NCBI GenBank assembly: GCA_039928925.1
Contig: JBDSSF010000001.1
Span: 186,001-250,000, forward strand
DNA from: Candidatus Saccharimonadales bacterium
Lineage (GTDB): Bacteria; Patescibacteriota; Saccharimonadia; Saccharimonadales; Saccharimonadaceae
Reading direction: 5' to 3'
Length of the DNA: 64,000 nucleotides
The stretch's first letter is position 1, and each line of letters begins with the position of its first letter. Below are positions 25,882 through 34,446 of the stretch, piece after piece. The position numbers and the translations under genes were made by a program. The notes below the pieces were generated by a model. That model was not told the origin of the DNA, did not search any database, and was given only the letters and a program-made list of their open reading frames with translations.

Positions 25882-26665
25882 ACTCTATAAACCAAAAGCA
25901 ATAAAGGAAATTTCATACTTCGTTAATGCTCGTCAAAAAACATACAAATACTCAACCGAAATATATCTGCCAAGGCACCCATACGAAAAACTTGAAGATG
26001 GCTATGAACTATCGAATAGGCGTTCTTCGTCCGGCATACCCGTTCCGACGAGTGCCGAAGATAAAGAAGAGCGGTCGAAGCGTCGCACATACACAGCCGT
26101 AAAAGACATCGCACTTAGTAACGTATTTGAACTATTTGCCACATTGACTTTTAAAGAGGGGAGGGACAATCCAGATCTCTGCAAGCAAAAAATGAACGGT
26201 TGGCTCAAGCGACAGCGTAAACAGGATAAGTTGTTCCAGTACGTCATCGTATCAGAGTTTCATAAAGATGGAGTTTCACTACACTTTCACGCATTAATCA
26301 GTGGCTACACTGGCAAACTCGTTCGAGCTATCAATCCTAAGACCGATAGACCGCTAGTGAAAGGCCGTCGTGAAGTATATGACGTCCCAAACTACACGCT
26401 TGGACATAGTGAAGTATATGAAATAGGTGAAACCGAGGAAGACCGTATTAAAAGTGGTTTTTATCTTCTCAAGTACATCAAAAAAGATATGCCCAGCTTC
26501 AAGAATAAGAAACGTTACTGGTCGTCACGTGGACTCGATAAGCCAGTTACGATAGAAAACCCAGAGGAATGGTACTTTGCTTTCACACCAGATCACATGA
26601 TTGAGAGTGAGTATGGGAAATTCCTCTTTTTCGATAATAAACGAATCGAGATATTCATACCATGA
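25871..26665 (+). CDS. HUH-type rolling-circle replication initiator (Rep)
   Basis: 264 residues. Motif 1 FATLTF at 89-94, motif 2 LHFHALISG with the metal-binding HxH at 138-140, and motif 3 FYLLKYIKKD near 197-206 with two candidate catalytic tyrosines (Y198, Y202). This is the layout of plasmid and phage rolling-circle initiators that nick DNA and form a 5' phosphotyrosine. No helicase domain. AAGGGG precedes the ATG. With the serine recombinase downstream it suggests an integrated plasmid-like element. Confidence 0.75.
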   Translation: MNNELYKPKAIKEISYFVNARQKTYKYSTEIYLPRHPYEKLEDGYELSNRRSSSGIPVPTSAEDKEERSKRRTYTAVKDIALSNVFELFATLTFKEGRDNPDLCKQKMNGWLKRQRKQDKLFQYVIVSEFHKDGVSLHFHALISGYTGKLVRAINPKTDRPLVKGRREVYDVPNYTLGHSEVYEIGETEEDRIKSGFYLLKYIKKDMPSFKNKKRYWSSRGLDKPVTIENPEEWYFAFTPDHMIESEYGKFLFFDNKRIEIFIP

Positions 26666-26754
26666 GTATGAGCCGTGAGGAGCTAGATGCTTTTAGAGAG
26701 TATGTAGAAATACTTGCGGCTATTATTGGTGATAAAAAAGACGAAGATGTATAA
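26662..26754 (+). CDS. 30-aa ORF translationally coupled to rep
   Basis: Starts in an ATGA overlap with rep and encodes 30 residues: an amphipathic helix (REELDAFREYVEILAAII) and an acidic tail (GDKKDEDV). Too short to place. Coupling argues that it is translated; it could be a partner of Rep or of the recombinase. Confidence 0.45.
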   Translation: MSMSREELDAFREYVEILAAIIGDKKDEDV

Positions 26755-26760
26755 TAAAAA

Positions 26761-26880
26761 GGCTCTCCAATTCAACAGACGACTATACCTAAGGAATTTT
26801 GTATTTCTGCTCTTAATGGGCGGTCGTGCCAGAAAAGTTTCCTTAGGGATGTCTGATTTGGAGAGCCATGACCGTCCATT
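26761..26880 (+). ncRNA. Structured element with three crossing stems (pseudoknot-like), 5' of the recombinase
   Basis: Three complementary pairs: GGCTCTCCAA (26761-26770) with TTGGAGAGCC (26858-26867), CCTAAGGAA (26788-26796) with TTCCTTAGG (26839-26847), and AATGGGCGGTCGTG (26815-26828) with CATGACCGTCCATT (26867-26880; 12 Watson-Crick plus two G-U). The third pair crosses the first two. Its last arm runs into TTTTTAG and the GGGAG ribosome site of the recombinase. Could be a regulatory RNA, an attenuator, or a DNA recombination site. Confidence 0.6.
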
Positions 26881-26898
26881 TTTAGTTGGGAGAATTCA

Positions 26899-28434
26899 AT
26901 GAAAGCCATCATCTTAGCAAGGGTTTCCAGTAGGGAACAGGAAGAAAATAATTCCATCCCCGCGCAAACACGCCGTCTTAATGAATACGCAGGTCGTGTT
27001 GGACTTGAAATCATCGAAACTTATCAATTAGTTGAATCTTCAACCAAAGCTAATCGAACCAAATATAATGAACTAATTGGCTATATAAAACTTTCGTCAG
27101 AAATTATCGTACTTATTGTCGATACTGTTGATCGTCAACAACGAGACTTTAAAGAATCAGTCGTGCTTGATGAATTACGAAAAAGCGGCAAGCTTGAACT
27201 CCATTTCATGCGCGAAGGTCTTGTTATCAGCCAAACATCAAACAGCTCTGAAATTATGCGATGGGATATGAGTGTAATGTTTGCAAAAAATTACGTTCAG
27301 CAGTTGAGTGATAATGTGAAACGTAGTAATGAGCAAAAGAGGCAAAATGGCGAGTGGTCTGGCAAGGCTCCATTCGGATATAAGAATATTGATCTATCAG
27401 ATGGCAAAAAATGGATAGAACCACATGAAACAAATGCCGATGCAGTCCGAGATATTTATCATTGGTATGCGTCTGGGTCTTACTCGATGCAACAAGTTCG
27501 CATTAAGCTTGCCGAAGAACGTCAGGTAACACTTGCACTAAGCTCGGTAGACAGAATATTAAAAAACCCTTTCTATTACGGCATCATGCGTGTTAAAGGT
27601 GAGATGTACGCTCATCGCTACACTCCTCTCATTACAGGGAAAACATTCGACTCCGCTCAGCAGTTTTCTTCCAGGTTCAAAATAAAGCCTATTAAATATG
27701 CAGGACTGCCATATTTTTATCGAGGTTTGATTACGTGTGGCACTTGTGGATGTAGTATCACGCCGGAAAAGACAAAGAAATACATCTACTATCACTGCAC
27801 CCAGTACAAAGGCAAACATGGTGCGAAGTCTACTCGTGAAGAAGTTATTACCAGACAGCTTACCGATGCCTTTAAAGCGATCCAACCAACTGAGAAGCAA
27901 TACGATGAGGTAATGACTGCCTTGAAGCTCTCGAACCACGATAAGATCAATTATAAAGCCAACCAAACAGCTCATTTCCATGCCGAACTATCAAAGATAG
28001 ATATACGAATGAGTAAACTTTATGATTCATACCTAGATGGAGATATTGAGAAGGATTTCTATAAGTCAAAACGCGAAGATATGAAATCACAACTCCGTTC
28101 AATAAATGACAAACTTCAGTCAATTGATAGTGCAAATGAAAACTTCTACGAAAATGCGCAAATGATCATGAATCTCGTTCGTAACGGGGGCGACTTATTT
28201 GAAAGTTCTAAACTAGAGGAAAAAAGACGTTTAGTAAACTTGGTACTTCAGAACCTCGAACTTTTAGATGGTCAATTGAGGTGGAAATATAAAAAGCCAT
28301 TCAATACGATGGCTTCTTATAACAATCATACCTCTTGGCTGGGATGGAGGGATTCGAACCCCCGGATGCTGGTACCAGAAACCAGTGCCTTACCACTTGG
28401 CGACATCCCATTAGCAATACAAATTGTACACTAG
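26899..28434 (+). CDS. Large serine recombinase (integrase)
   Basis: 511 residues. N-terminal resolvase domain with catalytic Ser in ILARVSSREQ (Ser10) and IPAQTRRLNEY; recombinase domain near 165-260 (GEWSGKAPFGYKN, ALSSVDRILKNPFYYGIM); zinc ribbon near 280-300 (CGTCGCSITPEK, YHCTQYKGKHG); coiled coil near 340-410. GGGAG precedes the ATG. The last 33 codons (from SWLGWRDSNPRM) are the antisense of tRNA-Gln, so the natural C-terminus is set by the integration site. It probably moved the neighbouring element into tRNA-Gln. Confidence 0.88.
   Translation: MKAIILARVSSREQEENNSIPAQTRRLNEYAGRVGLEIIETYQLVESSTKANRTKYNELIGYIKLSSEIIVLIVDTVDRQQRDFKESVVLDELRKSGKLELHFMREGLVISQTSNSSEIMRWDMSVMFAKNYVQQLSDNVKRSNEQKRQNGEWSGKAPFGYKNIDLSDGKKWIEPHETNADAVRDIYHWYASGSYSMQQVRIKLAEERQVTLALSSVDRILKNPFYYGIMRVKGEMYAHRYTPLITGKTFDSAQQFSSRFKIKPIKYAGLPYFYRGLITCGTCGCSITPEKTKKYIYYHCTQYKGKHGAKSTREEVITRQLTDAFKAIQPTEKQYDEVMTALKLSNHDKINYKANQTAHFHAELSKIDIRMSKLYDSYLDGDIEKDFYKSKREDMKSQLRSINDKLQSIDSANENFYENAQMIMNLVRNGGDLFESSKLEEKRRLVNLVLQNLELLDGQLRWKYKKPFNTMASYNNHTSWLGWRDSNPRMLVPETSALPLGDIPLAIQIVH
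28336..28410 (-). tRNA. tRNA-Gln (anticodon CUG), CCA encoded
   Basis: 75 nt including CCA. Acceptor TGGGATG/CATCCCA, D-arm GCCAAGTGGTAAGGC, anticodon stem CTGGT/ACCAG with loop TTCTGGT giving anticodon CTG, T-arm GGGGGTTCGAATCCC, discriminator G73 as expected for Gln, then CCA. It is complete and foldable, and its 3' half overlaps the recombinase gene on the other strand. Confidence 0.93.
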
Positions 28435-28538
28435 TCAGACATAAGTCTCAACTTGTTGTCAAAATAACTTTATTTTCACATATTTTCACGTCATATACTA
28501 AAGCGTAAGCAATAACTTATGAACATAGGAGGCTTGCA

Positions 28539-28904
28539 ATGCACTTATCAACGAAAACTCTCACATCGCTTTTACTGGTTACAGCAGTAGCTGCTGCCAT
28601 ACCGGGTATTAGTACAGTTTCTGGCAGTAAGCGACGACGTGAATCACAGTATGATCGCCTATTGCAACGCCATGATCGTAAAGGTTGTATTAGAGCTGAT
28701 GTGCTTGGTTTAACTCCTGAAGTGTTTCACGCTCTACAAAAGAAAAAAACATTCAAAGAAATTATCCAGAGGCAAGGTTTTAAAAACGTGAGAGCATTTA
28801 GATTAGCTCTACTTGGTAAGCTTCGATTAGAGTTACGCGCCAGAGGCTGGACTAGGCAAAAGATTGATAACTTCGTTGTTATGCGTAGTAGTCGCATTGG
28901 CTAG
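28539..28904 (+). CDS. Small secreted basic protein
   Basis: 121 residues. A signal-peptide-like N-terminus (SLLLVTAVAAAIPGIS) is followed by a very basic, helical mature part (SGSKRRRESQYDRLLQRH, RLELRARGWTRQK). No family recognised. AGGAGG lies before the ATG. A basic exported protein of this size might bind nucleic acid or envelope polymers; not shown. Confidence 0.6.
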   Translation: MHLSTKTLTSLLLVTAVAAAIPGISTVSGSKRRRESQYDRLLQRHDRKGCIRADVLGLTPEVFHALQKKKTFKEIIQRQGFKNVRAFRLALLGKLRLELRARGWTRQKIDNFVVMRSSRIG

Positions 28905-28932
28905 GTAAGCATAGGCGAGTATACTAATAATC

Positions 28933-29445
28933 ATGACAGCACAAACTCTTATTAAATTTCTTGCAGACGGTGCCATTATCCCCGCAGTTCTCATCGGAGT
29001 ATACGCGCTTGTCTGGCGTATACCTAAGGGCCAAAGATTCGAAGCGTATTGTCGTATCTTAATGGCTGGCCTCACTTCTTACCTCATTGCTAAGTTACTC
29101 GCGTCTGTTTACCAGCCAAGTAACGAACGTCCGTTTGAGATACTTGGTGTTGCACCCGGGGCATCTTATCTCAACAATCCTGGTTTTCCATCCGATCACG
29201 TCTTATTCTTGAGTGCTCTCACACTTGCAGTCTGGTTTGAAACTAAAGCACGAAAACTCGCAGTCATTATGGTAATACTAACGGTGCTCGTTGCTATTGG
29301 TCGCGTGCTTGCGCTTGTTCATACCCCTCTTGATGTCATAGGTGCGGTGGTTGTCGCAAGCGTTGGTGCATTATGGTATTTTGAACGGGACAAAATACTA
29401 GTCAAAGCAAACACTCGCAAAATACACAAAAAACTAGTACAATAA
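28933..29445 (+). CDS. PAP2-family membrane phosphatase
   Basis: 170 residues with five hydrophobic helices. PAP2 signature in order: ERPFEILG (RP), GFPSDHVLF (PSxH variant), and GRVLALVHTPLDVIG (xRx5HxxxD). These residues form the phosphate site that acts on lipid phosphates such as undecaprenyl diphosphate. TATACT at 28920-28925 is 7 nt before the ATG. Confidence 0.8.
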   Translation: MTAQTLIKFLADGAIIPAVLIGVYALVWRIPKGQRFEAYCRILMAGLTSYLIAKLLASVYQPSNERPFEILGVAPGASYLNNPGFPSDHVLFLSALTLAVWFETKARKLAVIMVILTVLVAIGRVLALVHTPLDVIGAVVVASVGALWYFERDKILVKANTRKIHKKLVQ

Positions 29446-29472
29446 TCTCCATATTGAACGAGGGAGAGTGTT

Positions 29473-29958
29473 ATGTCAAAAGTAGTTGAGCAAAAGCGAG
29501 AAGTTGTACCGTATATAGATATGGAGGTTCGCCAATTTGCGAGTATTTTGATTACCGGACTTGGTGTCGGGATTGTTATATGGGCACTTGAAGCTGTTCT
29601 TGCAACATATGTCTTTGGACCAATCATGTGTCATGATGCAGGTCAGGCGAGCTGCCGCTCAGTTGACACATATTCAGAAATTGTATCATCTGTATTCGGT
29701 ACATTAGCTGGACTCGTCGCGCTCGTGCGACTACGTGTCTATAGACCACTTCTCGTTGTCCTCAGCGCTCTTATTGCACTCTGGGGACTATTTGTTGTCA
29801 CGCGTGACATGACGTGGGCACTTAGTCTTACTTCATCCGCAGTATTATACGCTTTCGTGTATGGTTTATTTAGCTGGGTTGCACGAATTCGATCGTTTCT
29901 AATTTGTGTCGTTTTCATCATTATTGCGCTCGTGTTTATTCGTTTCGCAATCAATTAG
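29473..29958 (+). CDS. Membrane protein, unknown
   Basis: 161 residues with about four membrane helices and an outward loop holding two cysteines (GPIMCHDAGQASC). A matched AGGGAG site precedes the ATG. No family recognised. It lies in line with the PAP2 gene and ends 19 nt before rmuC. Confidence 0.6.
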   Translation: MSKVVEQKREVVPYIDMEVRQFASILITGLGVGIVIWALEAVLATYVFGPIMCHDAGQASCRSVDTYSEIVSSVFGTLAGLVALVRLRVYRPLLVVLSALIALWGLFVVTRDMTWALSLTSSAVLYAFVYGLFSWVARIRSFLICVVFIIIALVFIRFAIN

Positions 29959-29977
29959 CGATGGTATACTGATAAGT

Positions 29978-31048
29978 ATGGAATTACTTATCTCGATCGT
30001 ACTTATTGTTGTTATTGTAGGCTTTGGAGTATCTGTTTTTATATTACAGAGCCGCCTTCGTGAACTGAAAAATACTGGGGCTGTTGAACTAATGAAAGCC
30101 GACGTTACTGAACTATCTCGCAGCATTGCACTGCTTCAGCAGGCCATGGGCGATAAGTTAGAACGAAACCAACTCGCCGTTCAATCATCTGTCCAGAGAC
30201 AGCTTGGTGAAAGCTCAAAACTTGTTGCTGAAGTGACGCAGAGGCTTGCAAAACTAGATGAAACAAATCGCCGAGTTGTCGATGTTGCTGATGAATTAAA
30301 AACCTTACAAAACGTACTTCAAAATCCTAAGCAGCGTGGAGTATTTGGAGAATACTATTTAGAGTCAGTTCTTGATAATATTTTGCCACCAAAAAACTTT
30401 AAGATGCAGTATAAGTTTAAGGATGGTGAAATAGTTGATGCAGTCATATTTCTAGAAAAAGGCCAGATGCTATCAATAGACAGTAAGTTTAGTCTCGAAA
30501 ACTATAACCGAATGGTCGGTGAGTCAAGCAGGCCTGAGAGAGAAAAACTGCTCGCAAAAGTAAGGAATGATCTAAAGCAGAGAATTGATGAAACAAGTAA
30601 ATATATTCGCCCTGATGAAAATACAATGGATTTTGCATTTATGTTCATCCCAAGTGAGTCACTTTACTACGACCTACTTATTGGTGATGTAGGTACTGGA
30701 AGCAGCGCACGTGATTTGATTGAGTATGCATTTCGCGATAAAAAGGTTATCATTGTCAGTCCTACAAGTTTCATGGCGTATCTTCAAACGGTACTCCAAG
30801 GCCTTCGAAGTCTTCAAATCGAAGAACAAGCTAAAGATATTCAAATTCGTGTAGGTAAACTTGGCCAGCATATTGGAAAGTTTGAAGAGTACATGCAAAA
30901 ACTTGGCTCTAGTCTTGGAACGACAGTCAATCATTTTAACTCAGCGCATAAAGAACTTGGTAAGGTTGATAAAGACGTGATTAAAATCGCTGGTACTGCT
31001 GCGGGCGTCGACCCCGTTATAATTAGTCGACCACAGCAAGATGAATAG
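29978..31048 (+). CDS. rmuC: RmuC-family protein
   Basis: 356 residues from ATG 29978; TATACT at 29965-29970 is 7 nt upstream. An N-terminal membrane helix (SIVLIVVIVGFGVSVFIL), a coiled coil, and the RmuC domain: NPKQRGVFGEYYLESVLDNI, SIDSKFSLENYNRM and FMFIPSESLYYDL. The RmuC fold resembles PD-(D/E)XK nucleases and limits DNA inversions in E. coli. It ends at a 54-bp palindrome. Confidence 0.85.
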   Translation: MELLISIVLIVVIVGFGVSVFILQSRLRELKNTGAVELMKADVTELSRSIALLQQAMGDKLERNQLAVQSSVQRQLGESSKLVAEVTQRLAKLDETNRRVVDVADELKTLQNVLQNPKQRGVFGEYYLESVLDNILPPKNFKMQYKFKDGEIVDAVIFLEKGQMLSIDSKFSLENYNRMVGESSRPEREKLLAKVRNDLKQRIDETSKYIRPDENTMDFAFMFIPSESLYYDLLIGDVGTGSSARDLIEYAFRDKKVIIVSPTSFMAYLQTVLQGLRSLQIEEQAKDIQIRVGKLGQHIGKFEEYMQKLGSSLGTTVNHFNSAHKELGKVDKDVIKIAGTAAGVDPVIISRPQQDE

Positions 31049-31049
31049 A

Positions 31050-31103
31050 TTTAAGTCATATAAAATATCCTCCCGATCGGGAGGATATTTTATATGACTT
31101 AAA
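31050..31103. terminator. Perfect 54-bp palindrome, bidirectional terminator
   Basis: Each 27-nt arm is fully complementary, centred on CCCGATCGGG with AT-rich ends (ATAAAATATCC). It separates the convergent rmuC and aquaporin genes. A second short hairpin, AAAGTAGC/GCTACTTT, adjoins at 31101-31120. Confidence 0.85.
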
Positions 31104-31108
31104 GTAGC

Positions 31109-31951
31109 TTAGGCTACTTTTTCGTCGTTGTTCTTTAGTAGGTCAAAGATAATGAAACCGATGACTGCACCAAGAATTGGTCCAAGTACGTAGATTGCAA
31201 TTGGCCACACTTTGAATGATAGGGCTTGAAGAGCGATTGCTACGGCTGGGTTTAGGATAGCTGTAGCCTGGATCACACCAGCTGCTGAGCTAGCGATAAG
31301 TAGGGCAGCAAAAAGTCCGAAGCCCATAGTGAAGGCAACAGAAACACGTTCTTTTGCACGAATGATACTTGCAACTGTAAATCCGAAGATGAATGTTCCA
31401 AGAACTTCTGCGGCAAATACATACCATTCTTTACCACTAGGGATTGCTGCAGCTGCAAATAGCTGAAGTGCACCAGTTGTGGCTTGACCTGTTGTAGGGT
31501 CGGTGACTGTACTGGCATTGCTAGCATGCGCAAACCAGTTCAGGATCACGAGCGCAAGCATCGAACCAAGTACTTGAGCTACAGCATATGCGAGTGCTCT
31601 CTTGCCACTAATGCGGCGAGTAAGCCAAGCAGCAATAGATAGTGCTGGGTTAAAATGTGCATTTGAAAGTGTGCTTATTGCTAGAACGAGTCCAATAAGT
31701 GTGAACCCAACAATAACTGGGCTGCCTTGTGATGCAATGATCGCTGCGGTAAAAATAAACGTACCGACAAACTCTGCGAGTACTGCGCTTATTGATACTT
31801 GGCTAAGCATAAATCGAGAATTCGATTTAGTCACAGCTGTCGTAACGGTATGTGCACGTGGTTCAGTCGCCTTGATCGTTGTTACTTTAGTAATTGATTG
31901 TTTTTTTGCTGCCGACTTCTTCGTCGCTACAGCGGCTTTTTTCGTTGCCAT
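31109..31951 (-). CDS. Aquaporin / MIP-family channel with basic N-terminal tail
   Basis: 280 residues, six helices. Both NPA boxes are intact (HFNPALSIA and ILNPAVAIA), so a pore for water or small solutes is expected. The first 50 residues are Lys/Ala/Thr-rich and histone-like (MATKKAAVATKKSAAKK), unusual for the family and perhaps membrane- or DNA-contacting. AAGGAGG precedes the ATG. Terminated by the 54-bp palindrome. Confidence 0.85.
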   Translation of the reverse strand: MATKKAAVATKKSAAKKQSITKVTTIKATEPRAHTVTTAVTKSNSRFMLSQVSISAVLAEFVGTFIFTAAIIASQGSPVIVGFTLIGLVLAISTLSNAHFNPALSIAAWLTRRISGKRALAYAVAQVLGSMLALVILNWFAHASNASTVTDPTTGQATTGALQLFAAAAIPSGKEWYVFAAEVLGTFIFGFTVASIIRAKERVSVAFTMGFGLFAALLIASSAAGVIQATAILNPAVAIALQALSFKVWPIAIYVLGPILGAVIGFIIFDLLKNNDEKVA

Positions 31952-32031
31952 TGATTTCCCTCCTTACAGTGAAATATGACGATAGTATACCATATCATAA
32001 AAGTAATAAACATGAGTGCTATACTATGATC

Positions 32032-32274
32032 ATGGCATTATTCGTTAATCAGAACTCAAATCGAACAAAACTTCAAGAACAACTTGCGGCCGAACTACAA
32101 GCAAAGGCTAAGAAGCGTGCAGAGCTAGATACGACCATTCATGATGGCGTAAATGACTCCGCGTATTTGAATGGTACTAAAAAAACAACATCACTTGCAT
32201 GGATATGGGTTGTCATTGTTCTTATCGCGATCGCAGCGCTAATCTTTTTGACTATCAAGGCATCGATGCGCTAA
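32032..32274 (+). CDS. Small single-pass membrane protein
   Basis: 80 residues from ATG 32032; TATACT at 32020-32025 is 6 nt upstream, so an apparent longer frame is rejected. Polar, Lys/Glu/Ala-rich helix (EQLAAELQAKAKKRAEL) then one C-terminal membrane helix (WIWVVIVLIAIAALIFL). Tail-anchored topology. Unknown function. Confidence 0.6.
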   Translation: MALFVNQNSNRTKLQEQLAAELQAKAKKRAELDTTIHDGVNDSAYLNGTKKTTSLAWIWVVIVLIAIAALIFLTIKASMR

Positions 32275-32312
32275 GATAAACATAAGTAAATATAATAGGA
32301 ATTTCACCTCAC

Positions 32313-33356
32313 ATGGATGAACAGAAGAACATAACGCCAACCCCAGCACAGTTTCCTGAACCAACGCCAGTATCACCTCCCGAAACTATAAATGCTAGCC
32401 CCTCTATTGAACCAGCTGCGTATCAACCACAACCCATAGCGCCGGCTCAAGAGTTTAACGCATCCTCTACTCCAGCTAATTCAGTTACGACGGTATCAGC
32501 GCCAGTAATATCTTCATTTACTCAACCATCCCCAGCTCCAAGCCAGCCTATTGCTGCTCCGGAAAGCTTTCCGCCAGTCGAATCACCTAAGAAAAAATCA
32601 AACCTCCTATGGCTATGGATCACTATTGGTGTTGTCTTCCTACTCGCAGTTATCACTGCAGTTCTTTTCTTTGTCTCAAAGCAAAATGCTGACAAAGTTG
32701 CTGACGACTATACAAAATCTGTTTCAAGCTACGTTGATAAGATTCATACAGATGTCGGCGCATCTGCCAGTGCTTCAGATGCTAAAAAAGATCTCGATAA
32801 TGATCTTTCTAAAAAGCCAGTTCTTAAAACTGCATTTTTAAGTAGCTTTAGTGATAAGTACAAAAAAGCAACTGAACTACAAAAGACAGTTGAAACTCAG
32901 CTAGGTACCTTTGATGCTGGTATCAATGACCTTGCTGGTGTTGATAGCTATATCAACCATAATAAAGAAAATTACACAAAGATCACTACAGCGATAAGTA
33001 CAATTCAATCATCATCTAACGAAACAACTGTGCTAAGTGCTATGAACGATGCGCTTAGCGTCATGAAAGATGCACAAACTTCAACAGAATCAGCAGTGTT
33101 TCCAACCGAACTTGCGACAACAAAGACAAGTTTGATCAATGCATACAAAGATGAGACTAAATACTGGCAAGCACTGATTGATGCTCGCAAGGCAAAAGAT
33201 TCAACAGCTTACGAAGCAGCTCTAAAAGATTTTACAACCGCTAGTGATGATGAATCAACAGCACTTGATACTGTAAACACTTACTACTACAGTCTTTCAA
33301 CGAAACGTAACGATCTCTTAGATAAGCTTGATTCGTTTCATAAAGACCTCGTCTAG
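32313..33356 (+). CDS. Membrane-anchored protein with Pro-rich tail and helical outer domain
   Basis: 347 residues. The first 95 are Pro/Ala/Ser-rich (PTPAQFPEPTPVSPP) and probably cytoplasmic and disordered; a single helix follows (LLWLWITIGVVFLLAVI), then about 230 residues of long helices rich in Lys, Asp, Thr and Ala. No catalytic motif. AGGAA lies 10 nt before the ATG. Possibly a cell-envelope spacer; not recognised. Confidence 0.6.
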   Translation: MDEQKNITPTPAQFPEPTPVSPPETINASPSIEPAAYQPQPIAPAQEFNASSTPANSVTTVSAPVISSFTQPSPAPSQPIAAPESFPPVESPKKKSNLLWLWITIGVVFLLAVITAVLFFVSKQNADKVADDYTKSVSSYVDKIHTDVGASASASDAKKDLDNDLSKKPVLKTAFLSSFSDKYKKATELQKTVETQLGTFDAGINDLAGVDSYINHNKENYTKITTAISTIQSSSNETTVLSAMNDALSVMKDAQTSTESAVFPTELATTKTSLINAYKDETKYWQALIDARKAKDSTAYEAALKDFTTASDDESTALDTVNTYYYSLSTKRNDLLDKLDSFHKDLV

Positions 33357-33435
33357 TATTTAAATAGACATATGACACATCTGTCTCGTGAAAGGTGTGT
33401 CTATAAGACGCGACATTATGTATAATGGAACTACT

Positions 33436-34446
33436 ATGAATGAAAGCGTCCGAAACGTCCTTGACGAACTACTTGCCCGTGTAAAATCGAGTGATCAACC
33501 GACGGACATTCTAAAAGCGAGTGAACTAAAACAGTTATACTCACGTATCGCAACTCTTGATCCAAGTGAACGAAGTCAGTATGGACAGTCTGTTAATAAA
33601 GCTAAAAAGATACTTGAAGATGCTGTTGGTGAACGGGTTGCAGAGATTGATACTATATCTATCGTGCCAATTGATGTAACTGCTCCTTGGGATATTAACG
33701 GTACTGCGCAGTCACTACTGCCAACTGAGTTTGGGACAAAACACCCATTAACACGCGAACTTGAGAATGTTGTCGATATTTTTACCCGAATGGGATTTGA
33801 GGCTGTTGAGTCTCGTCAGATCGATGATGATCACCACATGTTCGGAACGTTAAATTTTCCAGAAAATCACCCAGCACGGGATGGTTATGATACATTTCGA
33901 ACAGAGGAAGGATTTATTCCACCCGCTCACACTTCAACAATGCAGCACCGTATTCTTAAATTAGGTAAGGCAAAGCTTGAAGCGGGTGGCCAAATCGCTG
34001 CTGTGAGCTATGGGCGTGTATTTCGTAATGAAGATGTCGACGCCACTCACGAACACACATTTTACCAATGTGAAGGAGTTTTTGTCAGTAAGGATGCAAC
34101 CCTTGGTGATATGCTCGGAACACTTCGTTCATTCTTTGAAACATATTATGGTCAAAAGCTAAAAATTAAAACTCAGCCAGCCTACTTTCCATTTGTTGAA
34201 CCCGGCCTTGAGTTTGCCATTGAAAAACCAGCCGCGCTTGGTGGTAAGCCGGGTGATTGGCTGGAGATGCTTGGGTGCGGTATGATTCATCCTAATGTAC
34301 TAACAGCAGCGGGTATTGATACGACGCAGTATCGTGGATTTGCATGGGGTGGCGGTATAGAGCGTCTTGTCATGCTGAAGTATGGTATAGAAGATTTGCG
34401 TCATTTTGAATCAGGTAAACTATCATTTTTGAGAAAGTTTTTATGA
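33436..34446 (+). CDS. pheS: Phenylalanyl-tRNA synthetase alpha subunit
   Basis: 336 residues from ATG 33436; TATAAT at 33421-33426 is 9 nt upstream. Class II synthetase motif 2 is visible (YGRVFRNEDVDATHEHTFYQ) and motif 3 (GFAWGGGIERLVMLKYG). An N-terminal coiled coil binds tRNA. Forms an alpha2beta2 enzyme with PheT, but a small oxidase-like gene intervenes, coupled by 4-nt overlaps on both sides. Confidence 0.93.
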   Translation: MNESVRNVLDELLARVKSSDQPTDILKASELKQLYSRIATLDPSERSQYGQSVNKAKKILEDAVGERVAEIDTISIVPIDVTAPWDINGTAQSLLPTEFGTKHPLTRELENVVDIFTRMGFEAVESRQIDDDHHMFGTLNFPENHPARDGYDTFRTEEGFIPPAHTSTMQHRILKLGKAKLEAGGQIAAVSYGRVFRNEDVDATHEHTFYQCEGVFVSKDATLGDMLGTLRSFFETYYGQKLKIKTQPAYFPFVEPGLEFAIEKPAALGGKPGDWLEMLGCGMIHPNVLTAAGIDTTQYRGFAWGGGIERLVMLKYGIEDLRHFESGKLSFLRKFL

